Assembly (NCBI GenBank): GCA_023678885.1
Contig: CM042972.1
Span: forward strand, 12,358,501-12,422,500
Direction: 5' to 3'
Length of the DNA: 64,000 nt
Source: Pogostemon cablin
Taxonomy: Eukaryota > Streptophyta > Magnoliopsida > Lamiales > Lamiaceae
In this document: positions 59,605 to 64,000 of the stretch, in pieces
How positions within the stretch are numbered: the first letter of the stretch is position 1
How the letters are laid out: the number at the start of each line of letters is the position of its first letter
The notes under the pieces: model-generated
Told to the model about the DNA's origin: nothing
What the model saw: the letters and a program-made list of their open reading frames with translations, nothing else
The model's database searches: none
Program-made: the position numbers and the translations under genes

Positions 59605-60903
59605 CATTTTGAAACATAAATTTGGCTGCATTGAAGTATATAATAATAGTAAATTTCTGATTATATAAATCATCCTGAAATTTTAAAACACATTTGACAA
59701 TAGAAAGAATTTCTTTAGTAATAGTAGCATAATTTTTCTGAGAATCATTCCATTTCCCACAATGAAATCTAACAAGATATGTTTGTTTAGTATCAGGGTT
59801 GATCTGGGTTAAAATACCACAAAATCCTAAATCATAAGCATCAGTTTCTATAACCTTTTTCCAATTTGGATTACTCAACATTAAACAAGGCAATGTTTTA
59901 ATATGAGATTTAATCCTTTTAACAGCCTCAGTATGACTATTAGTCCAAGGTTCAGGATTTTTCTTAAGTCTATCATATAAAATAGCAGTGTCCTTAACTA
60001 AATTACTATAGTAAGGAGCAACATAATTAAGACTTCCTAAAAATTTCTGGAACTGAGTTTTATCAGTAATCTCATCAGGAATTTATTAGCAAATTCTATA
60101 CTTCTATTAATAGGAATAATATTTCCTTTTTCAATAATATGACCAAGAAATATAATTCTTGTCTGAAATAATTCTATTTTAGGTTTAGATATAACTAATC
60201 CATTCTGAATAATCAATGATTTAAAAATATGCAAATGTTTAAAATGCATTTCAATACTCTTGGAATAAACAAGTATATCATCAATATAAACAATTATAAA
60301 CTCACTATAAGGATTAAAAATATCATTCATGATCTTTTGAAATTCAGAAGGAGCATTCTTCAAACCAAATAGCATCACATTCCATTCATAATGTCCGATT
60401 GGAACATTAAATGCTGTTTTATATCTATCAGATTTATTAATCTGTATCTGCCAATATCCTGACTTTAAATCAGATTTTGAAAATATCAAACTATCATAAA
60501 GCCAATCTAATAAATTATTTTTATTAGGAATAGGATGTCTAATCCATTTCAAAACTTTATTCAAGAGTTTATAATTAATAACCAATCTTGGTATACCTCT
60601 TTCTATTTCAGAATGTTTATTAACATAAAATGCAGTACATGACCGCGGAGATTGCAAATGACTAATTAGTCCTTTTTGTAACAAAGATTCAATCTCTTTT
60701 TTATATAATTCTAAATACTCAGAATTCATTTGACAAGGTCTACCCTTTGTCGGAATATTTGATTCATCAAAAGAATCATCATAAGGTAAAGAAATAATAT
60801 ATTTTTTCCTATCCCAGAAAGCATTGAGATGATCATTACAAATTTCTAATGAAAATTGGTTTTTCAAAAGACTGATTTTATCTTGTAATCTGGGATTTTT
60901 CAA
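59605..60903 (-). pseudogene. Pararetrovirus RT / RNase H (minus copy)
   Basis: The RT part is open for 288 codons (60037-60903) and includes SYWQIQI-type palm text (GYWQIQINKS) and the catalytic YIDDILVYSKS near 60270-60300. The frame is thus better kept than in the + copy. A frameshift near 60050-60080 breaks the connector. RNase H (ETDAYDLGFCGILTQ, frame 59399-59893) is truncated after FQNDI, where the sequence departs from the + copy. The polymerase cannot be complete. Confidence 0.88.
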
Positions 60904-61821
60904 TTGATCATCAATCGTGACAATATTAATCTCTTGTTTTAAAAAACTAATTTGATTTTGTTTTGCTTTGATATTATCATAAAGATTATGTAAAACTTTA
61001 GTAAAAGGTTCAATTATAAATTCAAGAAAAATATCATCATTTTTAAAAGTACCAATAATACCTTTATTATCAATCTTTTTTATCGGATAAATATTATTTA
61101 AAAATGGAGTACCAAGTATAACCTAGTTTGAAATATTTTTTGCAAGTATAAAACTTTGAGAAATACATTTGTTATTAACAAAAACATAAGCTTTAGGAAG
61201 CTTGTAATCAATTTAGAGTTTATCACCTCTAGCATGCCATAATGTATGACTGGTTTTATAAAAATATCGGGTAGATATTAATCCTTCCTGTATAACATTT
61301 TAATCTGCACCACTATCAATAAGGGCAGTAAATGTTTTTGTACAATAATTATCAATCAATAAAGATATTTTGATATACCATTTTTGGGATATAACCATCT
61401 TAATGGTAGAGAGAAATATTTCATTAAACATACTAGGTTTATCAACTTCAGTATTCTTTTGAGAAATACTTTTCCCTTTAGAGATTTCTTCCAATCTATA
61501 AATTCTAGATTCTTGAATAATATTCTTATTATTTAATAATTTTATTTCTTCTCTGAGATTATTAATCTCTTTATGAAGATCTATAATAGATATGTCTCTT
61601 TGAGTCTGGTACTTTGTTTTTAACTGATTCATGACTTCTGTCATGTTATAAGACTTATTCTTATTAAGAATCTCATTAGTCAAATCTTCTTCTTCTTTAT
61701 TAGAAGAGGAATCACCATCAAAAGTACTAATCTCATCAATGATTTGAGTCCTTATTCTAGGATCTTTAATCATTTTTAATAACTCAAAGATATTATTAGA
61801 GGTTAAAACATTAATAGTCAT
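60904..61821 (-). pseudogene. Pararetrovirus protease region (minus copy)
   Basis: The frame 61300-61821 holds MTINVLTSNNIFELL, the Glu/Lys coiled part and LIDSGAD, the protease active site near 61305-61325. A stop follows directly after the motif. The rest of the protease (to about 61040) is recognisable by alignment with the + copy but contains further stops. Confidence 0.8.
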
Positions 61822-63262
61822 ATCTGAGAATTGAGATATAATCTTATAAAACTAAGATTGTTCATTATCAATATTATTGACCTCTTTAGGACAAACTAAA
61901 CCTTTTTTATAAGGTACACATACTTGTGATTCAGAGTCGGAAAGCTAGGAAGGCCGTCAATAAATTTTGACTTCCAATGAATGTTATTACATTCTGGCAA
62001 CTCCATTACTCTTCTTAAGAAAGTATATTTATACCATCTAAAGTCAGATAGAGTTTTACACCTCAGTGTTTGTAACAATGTTATAATAATATCACTATTA
62101 TCACTGAACCTTCCCGTGAAGTGTTCAATTATATTAACTGCATTTTCAACTCTGGTATTACCTTCTTCTTTTATCATGTTGAGAATATTATCTCTATCTT
62201 GGGAATTTAATAATTATCCCACCAACATTTAAGTTGTCCAGTAAATCCAGCAACTATCATAGACGCAATAACTTTATTAGAATTATTACTATTTTTATAA
62301 ATAGTCGAGTATATAAGCATTCTATGTACCGTATTATATATCTGTTTACTGGAATATCCATCAATATTCCACTCATAGATCTTATTACCAAAATAACTAA
62401 TGTCAAGTGTATCAGTATATTCTTCATGTAATATATCCATGGGTGTTGGTCTATTATAATATAACTTATTCTGAATAGGCTTATTAGCCTACCTAGTATT
62501 GATTTTATTAATCTGATTTTGAAAAACCTATTTATGATCATTATTCTCTATCAAATCATCAAATAACTCATTATCAAGAGTCTTTATATTTAATTTATTA
62601 AAAATTTCTTAAAGAAAATTTTCTAAATCATATAAAGGTCTAATTTTAAAATTGGATATAACTGGAGGCGGTTGAAAACTTGGTCAAGCTTCTTTCAAAT
62701 CAATTTTAACTGAAGGAAGTTGAAAACTTGATGAAGCTTCATTTTCTTTTAAAGAAATCTCACATGGTTTATTAGTACCTGATATTATCTTATCCAGTTT
62801 ATCATGAATAGACTGTATTTGTTCTCCTATTATATTAAGAAACAAATTCGTATAATTTTGATTTTCAAACATAGTATTGATATGTTTACAAGTAACCTGA
62901 ATAATATCATTTTCTATAAGTTTAGCAAAGCTAGAAAATTATGAACTTTTCCATTCTTCTCCATATGGAAAGATTTTTGTGGAGGATATATACCTGTAAC
63001 AACTTTACGATTTTGCAAATTATAATTTCTTTCTAAAATAGAGATATAACTCTTGACATAAGTATCCATAAACTATGCCGCAAAAGGTATTAGTATATTT
63101 TTTCCCTCACAAGTTTTATAAAACTCATCTTGAAAATTTATTATTTCATTTTGAGTAAAATTCTCAAAAAATCATTTTCTAAAAGGTGTATAACCTTGAT
63201 TTTTAATTATTCAGAAATAATTTTTCTTGCTTTAGAGCCAGGACTGAAATCTATTTTTTCAC
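61822..63262 (-). pseudogene. Pararetrovirus capsid protein (minus copy), internally deleted
   Basis: Capsid fragments are present in the same order as in the + copy: the N-terminal part near 63050-63262, frames at 62684-62872 and 62207-62440, and the LQTLRCKTLSDFRWYKY block at about 62030-62080. After FIDGLPS the sequence jumps at about 61942 to the acidic tail. The Lys-rich part and the zinc knuckle are absent. Many stops are present. Confidence 0.82.
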
Positions 63263-63276
63263 AAAAATCCATAAAA

Positions 63277-64000
63277 TTAAATCAAAAAATCCATTTCCGA
63301 CTTTGTCGGTTCTGACTCGTTAATATTACGAGTATTTGATTCTCTAAGAATATTATTTCTGTAAATATATAATTTTCTTGTTACAGGAATATTACCTGTA
63401 GTAGAAGTAAATTCTTCCACCCTATAATCTATTGGAGAATATAATTTCTCATAGATTACATTTTTGAAAAGACTTATTAGTCTCAAATTGTATATTAACT
63501 GATTCTTCAGTATTCTGAACAATATTCATAATATTATTATGATTTTGTACCTGTGATTGAACAGGAACAACTTGTTCTATAATCCAATTATCTGGAAAGT
63601 CAATTTCTTCCCATTTAATAGGTCTTCTGGTCGTAATATTAGACCGATTAAAATTAGTCTCAATTATTATTGTTTCATTTTTCATTTTATAAATTCTTTT
63701 ACATTGAGGATTCAATGTAAATAATGGTTTATATTATATTCTGTAACAGATACAAATAACCTCAGTTCCCGGAATAAAATTATAACCATGTATTTTAACA
63801 TTTAATTTTAAAGCATCAAGTATATTAACATTAGACAAATATAATTGCAAATTAGGATAAAAATTAAAATAAACTGGTCCATTCGTCAAACTGGATTGTA
63901 TAATACCCATTAAAGATTGTTTCCAATTCTAATTTTTACCATCTCTTAAAGCTGCTATAAAACTTTCTGGTAGTCCCTTTAATGTTAAAGGTTTGAATGC
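63277..64000 (-). pseudogene. Pararetrovirus movement protein (minus copy), partial
   Basis: The C-terminal part is in frames 63449-63715 (MKNETIIIETNFNRSN) and 63277-63522. Relative to the + copy it lacks 48 bases between two GAA triplets near 63417. The conserved strand region continues to the window edge. Stops and a shift near 63460 break it. Confidence 0.8.

Larger units (their letters stand above)
59605..64000 (-). mobile_element. Endogenous pararetrovirus (Caulimoviridae), minus copy
   Basis: It is the same virus type as the + copy, in opposite orientation, so the two face tail to tail. Homology starts inside RNase H at about 59605, so ORF2 and the promoter are missing. It then runs through RT, protease, capsid and movement protein. 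The window ends inside the movement protein, at a point matching about 52469 of the + copy. A 565-bp internal deletion lies at about 61942. The two copies carry different stops. Confidence 0.9.

Overview
The window is nuclear DNA of a flowering plant. It is AT-rich, has one intron-bearing host gene, and carries plant-specific mobile elements (Stowaway, Tourist and hAT MITEs, PIF/Harbinger, Ty1/copia, Ty3/gypsy, Athila-like, and endogenous caulimovirid DNA). A eudicot fits best; the species cannot be fixed by eye. I see no RNA gene, CRISPR array or bacterial-type operon.

The only intact gene recognised is STR1/MST1, a thiosulfate/3-mercaptopyruvate sulfurtransferase on the + strand. It has 12 exons between 24121 and 31028, a 378-residue product, and every intron is GT-AG with matching phase. 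Its introns hold a Stowaway MITE, an antisense solo LTR with a 5-bp target duplication, and a fresh 160-bp tandem duplication. A second, weak gene candidate lies at 627-891 on the minus strand.

From 1 to 16.8 kb the sequence is built by nesting. A dispersed AT-rich repeat (2.3, 4.1 and 16.2 kb) was entered by an 8-bp-TSD MITE (4252-4528) and by a PIF/Harbinger transposon (4669-16029, TSD TTA, decayed Myb-like and transposase genes). The Harbinger transposase was split by a gag-only Athila-like LTR retrotransposon (7352-15202, TSD ATGAT, 1.9-kb LTRs).

From 17 to 24 kb and 31 to 37.7 kb the DNA is intergenic, with MITEs and several tandem arrays. The most striking is a run of about ten 62-bp palindromic units (35665-36320) lying just after a TATA-like sequence.

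From 37.7 to 51.9 kb a Ty1/copia relic (+ strand) is split by an 11-kb Ty3/gypsy element on the minus strand (40255-51228, TSD GTGTG). That element was itself entered by a 1.38-kb sequence inside its left LTR and by a 3-kb LTR element without recognisable genes.

From 52 kb to the right edge lie two decayed endogenous pararetrovirus (Caulimoviridae) copies in tail-to-tail inverted orientation. The + copy carries movement, capsid, protease, RT/RNase H and a second ORF, then a promoter/poly(A) region. The minus copy is truncated in RNase H, has lost about 565 bp including the capsid zinc knuckle, and runs off the window. Both are broken by stops and frameshifts.
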